Assembly: GCA_021209875.1 (NCBI GenBank)
Contig: JAGYVD010000003.1
Span: 2,790,001-2,854,000 of the forward strand
Length of the DNA: 64,000 nt
Reading direction: 5' to 3'
Origin: Rosellinia necatrix
Lineage: Eukaryota; Ascomycota; Sordariomycetes; Xylariales; Xylariaceae
Shown: piece after piece, positions 12,201 through 25,116 of the stretch
How the letters are laid out: every line of letters begins with the position of its first letter
How positions within the stretch are numbered: position 1 is the first letter of the stretch
Notes under the pieces: model-generated
The model's input: only the letters and a program-made list of their open reading frames with translations
Told to the model about the DNA's origin: nothing
Database searches by the model: none
Program-made: the position numbers and the translations under genes

Positions 12201-15200
12201 GGTCTCCGTTTCCATGAGCTTGCCGCCAAAGTATTCAATAGTTGGGATTGTGTCAGTTTTGCCCTCGTAAACATCTCGAGTCAGCCTGGAAATATGGCCG
12301 TTGTGAATGCCATCGAGGATGTCTTTAATGGGCTCATCCATCGTGGTGGAAAACTTAGCGGCCATAGGACCTTGTAGAATACATGTCCGACCGACATCTT
12401 GGTCAATAACGGCTTCCAAATCCTCCGACTGCCAGAGAGAATCCTTTTTAAAGAAAAATTCAAAATTTTCATCCAACGCTGGGACGAACGTTACTGGCTT
12501 TTGACCGCGACGCTGGCAAAGGAGGAGGAAGTGTTGTACGTCTTGTGCGTTAATAATCTGAGTATCAGCCTCGGAATACTGGCCCAGTATTTTCTCAACA
12601 GTGGGAAACGGCTCGTTGAGGTCTGCATAGTTCTGCAGCAGTGATGGCTGGTTCGGGCTGGCGGTAAATCGCTCCTCCAAGCGATGAATAAAATCGCCCG
12701 TTAGCTTCTTGTACGAGGGGTCAATCCAACGGGCTTCATGTTTCACATAGAGGAGTTCGACCATTCGTCGCACGACTTCACCGTAGGTCATATCCTCGAG
12801 GTCTACCGTCTGCCCCTCTTTATTGCGGCCGAACCATACTTTCTGGAAATCGTCGTTGAGCTTCTTGATGATGTAATCGCGGTTCTTCTTCAGCTCGGCT
12901 ACCCGCTTTTCTTTGGGTAAGCTGAATATCTTCTGGTCCATCTCGGCCCAAAACAGCACGCCCCGGGTTGCAAGCTTGTGGATGGGCTCACCCATCTCTG
13001 ATCTCACAGTAATGACGCCACCCGCGGGGCCCTTGTAAGTCTTCTCCCACTGATCATCGTCCAGCCCCTCTGCATCGACGATCGCTTGTTTGGCAGCTTT
13101 ACTGGTATGGGCTTCTTTGGCAACCATCATGCGACTGCCAAAGAGGCAACCGTCGAATGGCATCGCGGGATAACCAAACTTTTTAGACCAATCGCCAGTG
13201 AGATAGGGGTATGTGTCCTCCGCGCCGCCAAACCCACTACCAGCGACCAAGATGATATTGTCTGATCGTCTAATACGGCCGTACATTTGGAGGATAGGTT
13301 GATGGAAGTCTTCAAAAGAATGATGCCCACCGCCTCGGCCACCAGTCCATTGAAGAATCACGGGAAACATAGGATTGGCCTTGGCAATGTTGATTACGGC
13401 TTGGATCGCTTCCATAGAACCGGGCTTGAAGGATATATGTTTGAGGCCCAGTGTCTCTATATACTCTTGCGCAACCTCGATTGATGGTACACCTGCACCG
13501 ATGGTAAGACCCTCGATGGGAATACCCTCGAATCGAAGACGGGCGAGCAGCGGTATTTGCCACCCCATAGCCCTTGGGTTGACGTATATCAAGTTAACGG
13601 CGATACCACGCCCAGCCGGGATGGCTTGCTCAATCTTAGTCAAAGCCTCAGTCATTGTCTTTGCGTTATAATATCCACCACCGCCTAGCTCGATTTGGTA
13701 CCCAGCGTTCATGGTTGCGGCCACGAAGTCCCAAGGAACCGTGGCAGGTGTCATACCCGCGACCACGATAGGCGGCACGCCAAGTAGCCTGCTCATCTTC
13801 GTATCAACGTAAATGTCACCAGTTGACGTCTTGACAAGACGTGGCCCGTATTTTTCCACCCAATCATCGGCTTTAGCGATGGCATGCTCCTCATCACGGT
13901 CGAATAGTTCGGATTTATAACCAATTTCTTGCACGGAACCATCGATAGTCCCGGCAAGAATCACTCGTACTCCTGTACCCTCCTTGTTACGGCTGGTAAG
14001 GACACCAAGGCCAGAAATGCCTCCTGGTCCGAAGTCAAGCACGTGAGTTGCTCCAGGAAATTTCGTGGCCTTTTCCCATTGCACCGCGTCTCGTGTGATC
14101 ATACGAACGAGGGATGGGACAATATCACCCTGAACTGTCTCCCTCAAATCTTCACCAGTGCATGTGTTGTAGAGTGCGATTCCAAGGGCTGACACATCAA
14201 TTTTGACGTCACTCAGGTCTTGATCAATGATCTTTGTTGCATCGGCGAGATATTTACTGTGGAATGGTGCAGTAATAGGCAAGAAACGATTGACGAAGCG
14301 AACTTTTCGCTCTGTATGAGGTATTCTGTTCTGATCCAATCCTGTGGGCGCCTTCACCTTTCGCAATTGCAGGTTAAGGCCGTACAGCGAAATAGGAGGA
14401 CCAGTCACTACCATGTTTCTTGGGCTATTGACGAGCGATATAGCAATATGGCGGTCTTCAGGGAGATAATGATTGGTGGCGTCAATGTGCTTTTGTACCT
14501 CGCTCTGGGGCAAATCACGGATACTGAGCATGGGCGTCGGCTCCCCCTCGCCGTTGTCCACTGAATCTCGTAGTGTACCAGGCGTAAGCGAGGTCCTGGG
14601 GAACACCTGCTGGCTACGAGCACCGATCCAGAACAGAATCGTCAGCGCGTGAGCCGCATATTTCTCGAATGAATCCCAAGAGTCGGCAGCTGCCGTGGCT
14701 GCGGCAACCACAACACCTTGGGAATGACCAGTAGCACCTTTAATCCGCTCTCGCAGGATTCCGGGATGGACGCCTAGGCCCTTACCAAGAACTTGGTAGT
14801 GACATAGTTGCACCAAACCGATGAGGGGGAAACTGACTGGAGCCGACACGAGGTAGTCTACATCCGGAGTCGCGTCGGGGGAATGTAACCATTCTACAAC
14901 ATCAAGACCCTTGGCATACAATTTTTCAGCCCTTGGGTCGCGTGCTAAGCTGTGAAGCAGTTCTGCTGATTTTGTGACCAACTCGCCAACAAACGAGGGA
15001 TAGGTCTCGTATACTTCGCGAAGCTCGTCGAAGTACTCAACAATGTTTCCTTGCCCTCCAAAGATGCTATAGATAGTTGTACTTCCTTCGTCGGCGGCTC
15101 GGAAGAGGGCAGATTCGTGGGGTCTTATTGTGCGGTTGGCGACGGACCGGGCGGCGTAGTAGTTCTTGACAACAGCGATCTGCTTGTCTAGAATACCAGG

Positions 15201-15578
15201 TAGAGACTTAGCCAAGGCATGAACATCGTTGCCTCTGAGATACATGCGCTCGAATTCGTTCAAAACGAGCTTCAAAACATCTTCGTATGAGGCCTGAGGG
15301 TCGTCTTCACCCTCGTCTACCTCGTGGGCCACAAAGCCCATGTAGCGAGCAACAAGCTCGGCAACGGATGATGGTTCATCATCCTGAGCCAACTCATCTG
15401 TCGGGGTTGGCAGGCTGGCCGCAAAGCGATCTTTAAGCTCTGAGGCGTGAAAATGTAGGTTGGTCGGCACAAGAAACGCGGACTCGAGTGATCCGTGGGA
15501 GAGGGTTAGCGGTCGGAGGGAGGAAGATGATCTAGGTGTAGACACGCCCGTCTGGGGGCCGGTATTCGTGCCGTACAT
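9206..15578 (-). CDS. Fatty acid synthase subunit beta, 2104 aa, 2 exons
   Basis: Beta subunit of the cytosolic alpha6beta6 fungal FAS. Exons 15578-10388 and 10329-9206, with a 58-nt intron; the junction gives DTYG-FSIL and the summed length divides by three. Domain order: acetyltransferase (about 160-550, GHSQG at 284-288, nucleophile Ser286); enoyl reductase (from about 590, [18 protein letters not shown] at 632-638); a large central region; dehydratase hot-dog (SGDYNPIHV from 1584, probable catalytic His1591); malonyl/palmitoyl transferase (GQGSQ near 1696, GHSLG with Ser1837). The start [11 protein letters not shown] matches the N-terminus I know from other ascomycete FAS beta proteins. 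Length is normal and all active-site motifs are intact. It is head to head with the alpha gene, the common arrangement for the housekeeping enzyme, rather than a metabolite-specific FAS. Confidence 0.96.
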
Positions 15579-18500
15579 TGCGCAACGAGGTCGATTCAGT
15601 TCTCTTGTCCCCGCAGGACTACCTGTAGCGTACTGGATATCTGCAATCAGTCAATGCCCGTAGGAGGGAGAGGGAGGGGTTACTCTGCGCGCAGGAGCTT
15701 ACATTATTATGGGAAATAGCAAGGAATAATCGGAATAATCTCGGTTGACTCAGCGAAGAGGACGAGATGTCCGGACCTGTGCAGCGACAAGTAGTTGATT
15801 CAGCCTCGTCGTATGATTAGGGGGGTCGATCGCAAGCAATTGGGATCTTGATTAGGAGTGCCAATGGCTTGGGCGTCGGGGAGGGATGGGGGGTGTGGTG
15901 GTGGTAGTGATGGTGACGATGATGTAGAAGTGGCGGTAAAAGTGGCGGTATAAAGGGTGGGATGTATTACTTCGGAGGATGAGGAAGACGATCGACGCCC
16001 TGGTCAAATCGCGAGTCGTTCCGGTCTAGGGGGGGGGGGTCTATTTGGTCGGATGGATGTAGTGAAATAAATGTGTCTAGCAAGGCTGCCCAGGCTTGAA
16101 ACTTGTTCATAAACTCGAAAGTTATGAGACAAAGACAAGTGTGCAATGTGTACAGGAGCAAGATAGGCAGACAGGGAGAGCTGACGCAAAGATGTGATGG
16201 TTCAATGTCCCATAACGTAAAGCTTCATCCAGTTCAGATTGGGCCCTTTTTTTTTTTTTCCTTTGGGGGGGTTCTGATTATCTCCAAATATGTACATGTA
16301 GATCTAGGTACCTGAGCCGGGACAACAAATGGCTAGCGTAATCTATGGTGGTAGATCTCTGGCGTAATCTATGCTGACGTGACCTCAATCCCAAGCACTA
16401 AGTGCCCCCAAGACTGCCGTGAGATACTTCGGTAAGTAGGTACCTAGGTACTTTAGGAGAATGGCTAGTACACACCTGAGTAGGTAGCTCTGCTCTCTGC
16501 TGAGCTGATCAATCAGCAACAATAACCTCCCTCCCTTAACCCCTTCCTTTTTTTGTCCCGTGTATTTCGCTTGTCCAGTCCTCAACATGCCTTCTCTGGC
16601 GGGTACGCACTCCACCTGATGATACGTAAAAGCCAGAATTTAGTTACAGCTAGTTGGCAGAAAAATTGTCTTTCACTGTTCACTATTCCTCGACAACAAG
16701 CTTATTCGTATCTTGTTGGGGATTTAGTTGGGATTGGGTGCCACACCCCGACCTAGATCCCTGGTGGGAAATCGACGAGGGGGTTTGAAGAATCCCAACC
16801 CAAGCGGGCAATTCTGGGCCTTGTCTGCTTACCCTGGTCCCCACAAAGTAACTCTACTTCTAACGCCGCGGACCTCTGATTTGGTGTTGCGTCTACTGTC
16901 CATTAATCCAGGCAGCAACATCTTCAAAGTGGGAAAGAACCCTACTGGTCTCTTGATCGCATGACGTGTAATCATCATAAAGATAAACGATAAACAGCCT
17001 TAGGATAGGTAGGTAGCACGGACACCATCCGTACCTATCGCGATGCAAATAGCATACTTGGAGGTAACTACGTCGGTAAGCACTATACAAGTAAGGTGGT
17101 CAAAATTAGAATAAGAGTACAATCCAAATTTCCCCGCGTAGTCGGCTGTGGACTACGACTCGTGGTAGAGATGTACTGGAAGAGGGATATGCATCTATCT
17201 CGCTCGTGGACAGCTTTGTTGCCTATACATCCGGAACTACCTAGTGTCGTTAGGGCAGTAAATATATCCGACTGCCCAACCTGTAGCGAAACCACAGTTG
17301 CGTCTTAGGAAGAAGCAGCCCTGTTGTAACATAATCGTGATCGTGATCGTGATCGTGATCAGCGACAAACTTTAGCACCTTTAGCTGCAAATAAGGATTG
17401 CCCGGGAACAAGACCAAGAATAGGTGCTGTGCTACTGGTTTCTAAAGACGCCATCACAGTAATTCGATATTAGAGAAAAGTGCGCCTGCTCTATGCAAGG
17501 CAAGGCAAGAGCCGAGTGGCATAAACTTGCTATCGAGGCAATTTGAAGCATGAATGAGCCTAACATGCACATATTGGAGTATAGATACACACTTGGAGTA
17601 CGTGACCCAATTTATTATCCAGGTCCTCCATCGAGCCCGTTCCACTGGAACTGCAAGACGGGATTGCGGCTGCCAAGCCCCTTATGTGCACCGATGGGTA
17701 CCCTCACACTGGCATCGCTAGCTTAATCCTAGTGGGCATTTGTCCAAAAAAAAAAAAAAAAAAACCGAGGTGGTTAGGTATCCACCAAGAGTTGAAGTTG
17801 AAGAGGCCTACTGGAACAAGGGTAGCGGGGTAAAGATGCGCCAGCGATGCCAGCAAGACCGAAACCACTATCTAGGAGGCTTAGGTACAACCCGTGAAAA
17901 AAAAGGTTATTAGTGTAATAGTTATATAGTGACAAGCATTCTTAGAGATGCTCCGGCTAGATAGTACCTACTAACTAGTTATTGGTACTACTGGTATGTA
18001 TCTACAATACCAAGTCCGCGTGTAGTGTAGCACAGATTAATGAAACAACAAGGTGAAATGGTGTGAGTGGTGTGGGGAAGCCGGTGGCTCGGGACATTAT
18101 TAGTTGACAACTACACTACACTACTAGAGACTAAAGGATCCAGGACAGCATTAAGATCGTTGAGAAATGGTGGGTCCATAGCCGAGATCAGCACGAATCA
18201 ACGAAGGCGCAAGCAATGCATATGGTGTTCAGGAACAAGTTGAGTGGGGACAGGATGCATCTAGGTTACATTCTCATCCCGGTACAACATCCCGAGTGCA
18301 CAGCTCTTCATGGCTAGGTCACGTTTACAGTGCACAAATGCATACTAGGCCGGTACGCAAGTGCATACAAATGCATGCGTGCAGCCTGGCCACCAGGGTA
18401 GAAGGGACCCCCAGGCAGCAAGGGTAGCTAACCAACCAAAAGGGAGAACAAAAAAAAAATCAGATTCCATTTCACAACTGAGTTCAACATTTGGGAAAGC

Positions 18501-19174
18501 TCCGTTGGTTCCCTGTCCCAAACTAGTGACATACTTCGATAATGGGCGAGCGACAAGGTTTCATTATTCTCTTGATTGGCGTGCATGCATACCTCCCCAC
18601 TGCAGTAAGTGGTACAGTGTACAATTGTTCAGTCGGTTCACAATATACTTGATTGCATGGAGGTATTGGCGTCGAGTTCAATTCGGGCTACTCATCCCTC
18701 CTCCCTCGTCATCCCTCCCTCCTTGCTGTTGACCTTGTATCCGAGCTTTCCTTCACATCATCACCCTCTAATTCGGCGTATAGCACAAGGAAAGGAGCAG
18801 CCTTGGGAGGTATTGACTGCTAGAGACAGTTCCCGGCTTCACACATCCGACCCCCCCTTTAATAGACATCTTTACTTAATTGACCCTTTCCGATTCTCCC
18901 CCTCCCCTGTGTACCTAATCGACCGGGTCAAATCGAGCCAGTTACTCCTATACTACTGGCCGCTCAACCACCTCCGTCACGTTTGTTCGTTTTCGTACGA
19001 GGCTAGCGAAATCTCGGATTCTCCCATCCACGGGCTTTGAAATAACGATCGCCCCCGGCCTATACAGAGAGACCGTCTGCGAACACGGTACAGTCCCGAG
19101 AAGCCGAGACACCCCGGCGACCCTCACCTCAAACGCATACCAGTTCAGCTGTAAGAGCTAGCTTAGACGTCAAG
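15579..19174. promoter_or_regulatory. Divergent FAS beta/FAS alpha regulatory region
   Basis: 3.6 kb between the two FAS start codons with no recognisable gene. It holds poly-dT/dA tracts (about 16246-16260 and 17746-17764), a 6-bp ATCGTG tandem (17334-17361), and a CT-rich stretch (about 18690-18920) before the alpha start that looks like a fungal core promoter or 5' leader. Shared regulation of the two subunits is inferred from the arrangement only; I cannot assign binding sites with confidence. Confidence 0.55.
17334..17361. repeat. Tandem ATCGTG hexamer inside the FAS intergenic region
   Basis: About four and a half perfect copies of ATCGTG. The unit contains GATC and, read on both strands, forms overlapping near-palindromes; it could be a chance microsatellite or a clustered factor site. 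Confidence 0.8.
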
Positions 19175-22100
19175 ATGCGGCCCGAAATCGAACAAGAACT
19201 TGCTCATACATTGCTCGTCGAGCTTCTTGCATACCAATTCGCGTCCCCTGTAAGATGGATCGAAACACAGGATGTCTTCCTTGGTGAGAAGACAGCCGAG
19301 CGGATTGTGGAAGTTGGACCTGCAGACACATTGGGCGTAATGGCCAGGAGGACCTTGGCTTCAAAGTACGAAGCCTTCGACGCGGCCAAGTCAGTTCAGC
19401 GGCAAATATTATGCTATAATAAGGATGCCAAAGAGATCTACTACGATGTTGATCCTATCGAAGAAGAGCCAGAACAGTCCAATACCGCAGAGGGTTCATC
19501 GAATGACGCACCCGCTGCAGTGGCCGCGGCCGCTCCGGTTGCTGCAGCCCCAGCCCCGAGCACAGGCCCCGCTGCCGCAGTCCCAGACGCACCAGTTACA
19601 GCCCTCGAAGTCGTGAGAGCCCTAATTGCCCAGAAGCTCAAGAAGCCGTTTTTAGAAGTTCCGCTAGGAAAGGCGATCAAAGATTTAGTTGGAGGTATGT
19701 GCCATACTTCCGCACCGCTCGCCGAAGCGTGCTAACCAGTCGCGCAGGTAAATCTACATTGCAAAATGAAATACTCGGAGACCTGGGCAAGGACTTCGGT
19801 TCAACACCAGAGAAACCTGAAGATATTCCCTTAGACGAACTCTCAGGTCTTATGCAAGCCACTTTCAACGGACAGCTGGGGAAACACTCTCAGTCCTTAA
19901 TCGCCCGCTTGGTGTCGTCGAAAATGCCCGGTGGTTTCAATATTACTCTCGTGCGGAAATATCTGGAATCACGCTGGGGTCTTGCATCCGGTCGGCAGGA
20001 TGGTGTCTTAGTATTAGCCATAACCATGGAACCGGCTTCTCGACTATCGTCTGAGGCTGAGGCTAAGGGATATTTCGACGACGTTGTGCAGAAGTATGCT
20101 TCCAACGCGGGGGTCAGTCTGTCAACAGCAGCAGCGGCTGGGCCTGCCGCTGGTGGCAGCGGCGGCATGATGATGGACCCCGCCGCCATCGACGCCCTTA
20201 CGAAGGACCAGCGGGCGCTTTTCAAGCAGCAGCTAGAGCTTCTCGCGCGCTATTTAAAGATGGATCTCCGCGCTGGTGACAAAGTTGCACAATCAACTGA
20301 CCAATCACAAAAGGTCCTGCAGGCCCAGATAGACCTGTGGAATGCTGAGCATGGTGATTTCTATGCCGCTGGCATTGAACCTGTTTTCAGTCCTCTGAAA
20401 GCTCGCACCTATGATTCCTCGTGGAATTGGGCACGTCAAGACGCGCTTAGCATGTACTATGATGTAATATTTGGCCGTCTTCAAGTAGTCGACCGGGAAA
20501 TCGTCAGTCAGTGCATACGCATCATGACCAAGTCGAACCCGCTACTCCTGGAATTCATGCAATACCACATCGACAATTGCCCAACCGAGCGGGGAGAAAC
20601 ATATAGACTGGCAAAAGAACTCGGCGAGCAACTCATCCAAAACTGCAAGGATGTGCTCAATGTTTCCCCGGTGTACAAGGATGTCGCTGTCCCAACGGGG
20701 CCTCATACGACAGTTGATGCTCGTGGTAATCTAAGCTACGAAGAAGTCCCTCGACAGAGTTGCCGAAAACTTGAACATTATGTTCAGCAGATGGCGGAAG
20801 GTGGGAAAATCTCCGAATACGGTAACCGAACCAAGGTACAAAATGATCTCGGTCGGCTCGTTAAGCTCATTAAAGAGCAGCACAAGATGTCAAAGACCGC
20901 GAAGCTTGAGTTCAAAAACCTATACGGTAATGTTCTTCGTTCTCTTGCCATGAACGAGAATCAGATATTGTCGAAAGACGCCAACAAGGCGAATGGCCTG
21001 GTGAAGAAAGCAGGCCTGAAGGCCAATGGCCAAACAAAGAAAGGGAAAATGGAGACTATCCCTTTCTTACATCTTAAGCGACACAATCTCCATGGCTGGG
21101 ACTACAGCAAGAAACTCACCGGTGTTTATCTGGACTGCCTTGAGGAGGCAGCCAAGTCAGGTATCACCTACGAGGGCAAGTATGCACTCATGACCGGCGC
21201 CGGCGCAGGCTCGATTGGCGCGGAGGTGCTCCAAGGCCTGATCAGTGGCGGTGCCAAAGTTGTTGTGACAACTAGTCGATTCTCGCGCCAGGTGACGGAA
21301 TATTATCAATCCATGTACGCCAGATATGGCGCTCGCGGGTCTCAGCTCATTGTAGTCCCATTCAACCAAGGCAGCAAGCAGGACGTTGAAGCGCTGGTTG
21401 ATTATATCTACGATCCTAAGAACGGCCTTGGGTGGGATCTTGATTTCATCATTCCTTTCGCTGCTATCCCGGAAAATGGACGGCAGATTGACGGCATCGA
21501 TTCCAAGTCAGAACTCGCCCACCGAATAATGTTAACCAACTTATTACGCTTACTAGGGTCCGTGAAAACGCAAAAGTCCGAGCGCGGATTTGAGACTCGT
21601 CCCGCCCAAGTCGTGCTACCCCTCTCACCTAATCACGGAACATTTGGCAGTGATGGTCTATATTCCGAATCAAAACTGGGACTAGAAACGCTGTTCAACC
21701 GTTGGCACTCCGAGGATTGGGCCAACTATCTGACAATCTGTGGTGCCGTTATTGGTTGGACCCGTGGTACTGGTTTGATGTCCGGCAATAATATTGTCGC
21801 TGAAGGCGTGGAGCAATTTGGCGTCCGTACATTCTCTCAGCAGGAGATGGCATTTAACCTATTGGGTTTGATGTCGCCGGACATTGTGGATATTTGCCAG
21901 AATGAACCCGTGTTCGCTGATCTTAACGGTGGTCTTCAGTTCATCCCTAATTTGAACGACACCATGACACGGCTTCGAAAAGATATCATGGAAACCAGCG
22001 AGGTGCGAAGGGCCGTAACTAAGGAAACTGCCTTGGAGAACAAGATCGTTCATGGTGAAGACTCTGAAGTACTATACAAAAAGAAAGTCGTTGAGCCCCG

Positions 22101-24873
22101 AGCCAATATCAAATTTGACTTCCCGGTTCTACCAGACTGGGAAAAGGATATTAAACCGCTGAACAAGAATCTAGAAGGCATGGTCGACCTCGATAAAGTG
22201 GTTGTGGTAACGGGGTTCGCCGAGGTTAGCCCTTGGGGCAATGCAAGAACTCGATGGGAAATGGAAGCCTATGGTGAGTTCTCATTAGAAGGTTGCATCG
22301 AAATGGCTTGGGTCATGGGTCTCATTAAAAACCACAATGGGCCTATCAAGGGCCAACCATATTCCGGCTGGGTGGATGCGAAGACCGGGGAGCCTGTTGA
22401 GGATAAGGACGTAAAGCCAAAATATGAAAAATACATCCTCGAGCATGCAGGTATTCGTCTAATCGAACCAGAGCTGTTCGACGGATACGACCCTAATAAG
22501 AAGATGCTGCTTCACGAAGTATCTCTTGAGGAAGATCTAGAGCCGTTCGAGGGCTCAAAGGAAACTGCAGAGGAATTCAAAAGACAACATGGCGACAAAT
22601 GTGAGATCTTCGAAATACCTGAGTCTGGCGAATACATCATTCGGATGAAGAGAGGTGCTTCTCTCTGGATTCCCAAGGCTCTTCGATTCGACCGTCTTGT
22701 TGCCGGCCAGCTTCCGACAGGCTGGGATGCCAAGAAGTATGGTGTTCCTGATGATATCATATCTCAAGTTGACCGGGTAACACTATTCGTTCTGGTATCT
22801 GTCTCGGAGGCACTCTTGGCTTCGGGTATTTCAGACCCATATGAGTTTTACAAGTACGTTCATGTGTCTGAACTCGGAAATTGTATCGGTTCCGGAATGG
22901 GTGGTACGACCGCTCTTAACGGAATGTACAATAAGCGTAAGATGGACCAACAAGTCCAGAACGATATTCTCCAGGAATCTTTCATTAACACTATGGCGGC
23001 TTGGGTCAACATGCTGTTGCTTTCGTCGTCCGGGCCCATTAAGACTCCGGTTGGCGCTTGTGCTACTGCTGTAGAGTCTGTCGACATTGGTTACGAAACA
23101 ATCATGGAGGGCAAGGCCCGTGTTTGCATTGTTGGTGGGTTCGACGACCTCAGTGAAGAAGGTTCCTATGAATTCGCCAATATGAAGGCAACAAGCAACG
23201 CCGTCGACGAATTCGCACATGGCCGGACCCCACAAGAAATGTCCCGTCCTACTACCACGACCCGAAATGGATTCATGGAATCTCAAGGGTGTGGTGTACA
23301 GATTATTATGACAGCCAAGCTCGCACTCGATATGGGGCTCCCAATCTATGGCATCCTTGCCTTAACGACGACAGCGAGTGACAAGATCGGCCGATCTGTG
23401 CCAGCACCGGGTCAAGGTGTTTTGACGACTGCACGTGAAGCACCCGGGAAATTCCCATCTCCCCTTCTCGACATCAAATATCGCCGCCGCCAAATTGACC
23501 TCCGCAAGAAGCAAATTCGCAACTGGAAGGAATTGGAGCTTGAATATCTCCATGAAGAAGTTGCAGCAATGCGAGCTCAAGGTCACCAATTTGACGGGAA
23601 GGAGTATACTCAAGAGAGGGCTATTCACATCGAAAAGGAAGCCGAAAGGCAGGAGAAAGAAGCTCTTCGAAGTTTTGGCAATAATTTCTGGAAACAAGAT
23701 ACAACTATCGCGCCGCTGCGTGGTTGCCTAGCCACATGGGGACTGACGATTGATGATCTTGGCGTTGCGTCCTTCCACGGTACTTCGACTAAGGCAAACG
23801 ACAAGAATGAGTCTTCAGTTATCTGCCAACAACTCCGTCACCTAGGCCGCAAGAAAGGCAATGCCGTTATGGGCATTTTCCAGAAATATCTGACTGGGCA
23901 CCCGAAGGGCGCTGCTGGCGCTTGGATGTTCAACGGTTGTCTTCAGGTCCTCAACTCAGGACTAGTCCCCGGCAATCGTAACGCCGACAATATTGACGAA
24001 GTGATGGAAAAGTTTGACCTGATTGTCTATCCAAGTCGGAGCATTCAGACAGATGGTGTGAAGGCATTCTCAGTTACGTCCTTCGGTTTTGGCCAGAAGG
24101 GCGCTCAAGCAATCGGTATTCACCCTCGATACCTTTTCGCAACGCTCGATCAAGAAACATACGCCAACTATCAAGCCAAGGTGACGGCTCGCCAAAAGAA
24201 GGCTTACAGGTACTTCCATAACGGTCTTGTTAATAATGCGCTATTCCAAGCCAAGTCAAATTCGCCTTACACTGATGAACAACTCTCGTCGGTTCTGCTC
24301 AATCCTGACGCAAGGGTCACCGAGGATAAGAAGACTTCCGAGCTGACATTTGCACCGAACTTCGCCAAAGCAGCTGCTACGCCGCAGGTAACAAGGACTA
24401 GAACTACAAAAGAAGTGGTAGAAGGCTTAGCCCGCAGCCTCGAGACAGGGAAGAATAATAAGGTTGGTGTCGACGTGGAAGACATATCTGCCATCAGCAT
24501 TGACAATGACACATTCGTGGAACGTAATTTCACTGAGAAGGAGATCGCCTACTGCCGAAATACGCCTAGCCCCCAGAGTTCTTTTGCTGGTCGATGGAGC
24601 GCAAAAGAAGCTGTCTTTAAAAGCCTCGGCGTCCAAAGCAAAGGCGCAGGTGCGCCACTGAAGGAGATTGAGATCTTACCCAACGAGAAAGGTGCTCCCA
24701 TAGTTTCTGTAAGTACACCGCGGTCTAATTTGTCTCGTCGCTAGGTAACTGACTGGCTCTAGCTCCATGGTGACGCGGCAGACGCTGCAAAGAAGGCAGG
24801 CGTGAAAGAGATCACCGTCTCCATCTCGCACTCAGAGACACAATCTATTGCTATTGCTGTGGCCACCTTCTAA
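19175..24873 (+). CDS. Fatty acid synthase subunit alpha, 1863 aa, 3 exons
   Basis: Alpha subunit of the fungal FAS. Exons 19175-19694, 19748-24708, 24763-24873; introns of 53 and 54 nt, the first with a GCTAAC branch site. Splicing restores [12 protein letters not shown] (intron 1) and IVSLHGDA (intron 2). Domains in order: short N-terminal MPT segment; Ala/Pro linker (about 110-145); acyl carrier domain with predicted phosphopantetheine Ser176; ketoreductase (TGAGAGSIG at 656-664); ketosynthase with Cys1278 (GACATAVES), His1517 ([10 protein letters not shown]) and His1558 (TGHPKGAAG); C-terminal phosphopantetheinyl transferase (VGVDVED at 1746-1752, [12 protein letters not shown]). Spacing of the ketosynthase triad agrees with yeast Fas2. 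The start [14 protein letters not shown] is the conserved one. Intact and of normal length, so probably the essential housekeeping enzyme. Confidence 0.96.
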
Positions 24874-25116
24874 GACTCCATAGCAACCCCCCAAGCCGGC
24901 GTTGTATGTTACGATCTTGGCATTCAGCTGGGCTCGTACGGTACTATTATGTATTATGTAAGATGATCAGTATGGTTCACAACACTAAATAGAGGGCTTC
25001 ATATTCCTTCCGACTTTAGGATGGCTCTTCACAAACGACAGCCGAGATAAAATTGTCGCAAGACGACACACTTATACAATAGAGCAAACTAAAAATTCGC
25101 AAATTGCTTTGCCTTG

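Noticed and set aside
17765..17770. CCGAGG, matching the fatty-acid-response (FarA/FarB) core
   Set aside because: A single 6-mer in 3.6 kb is expected by chance.
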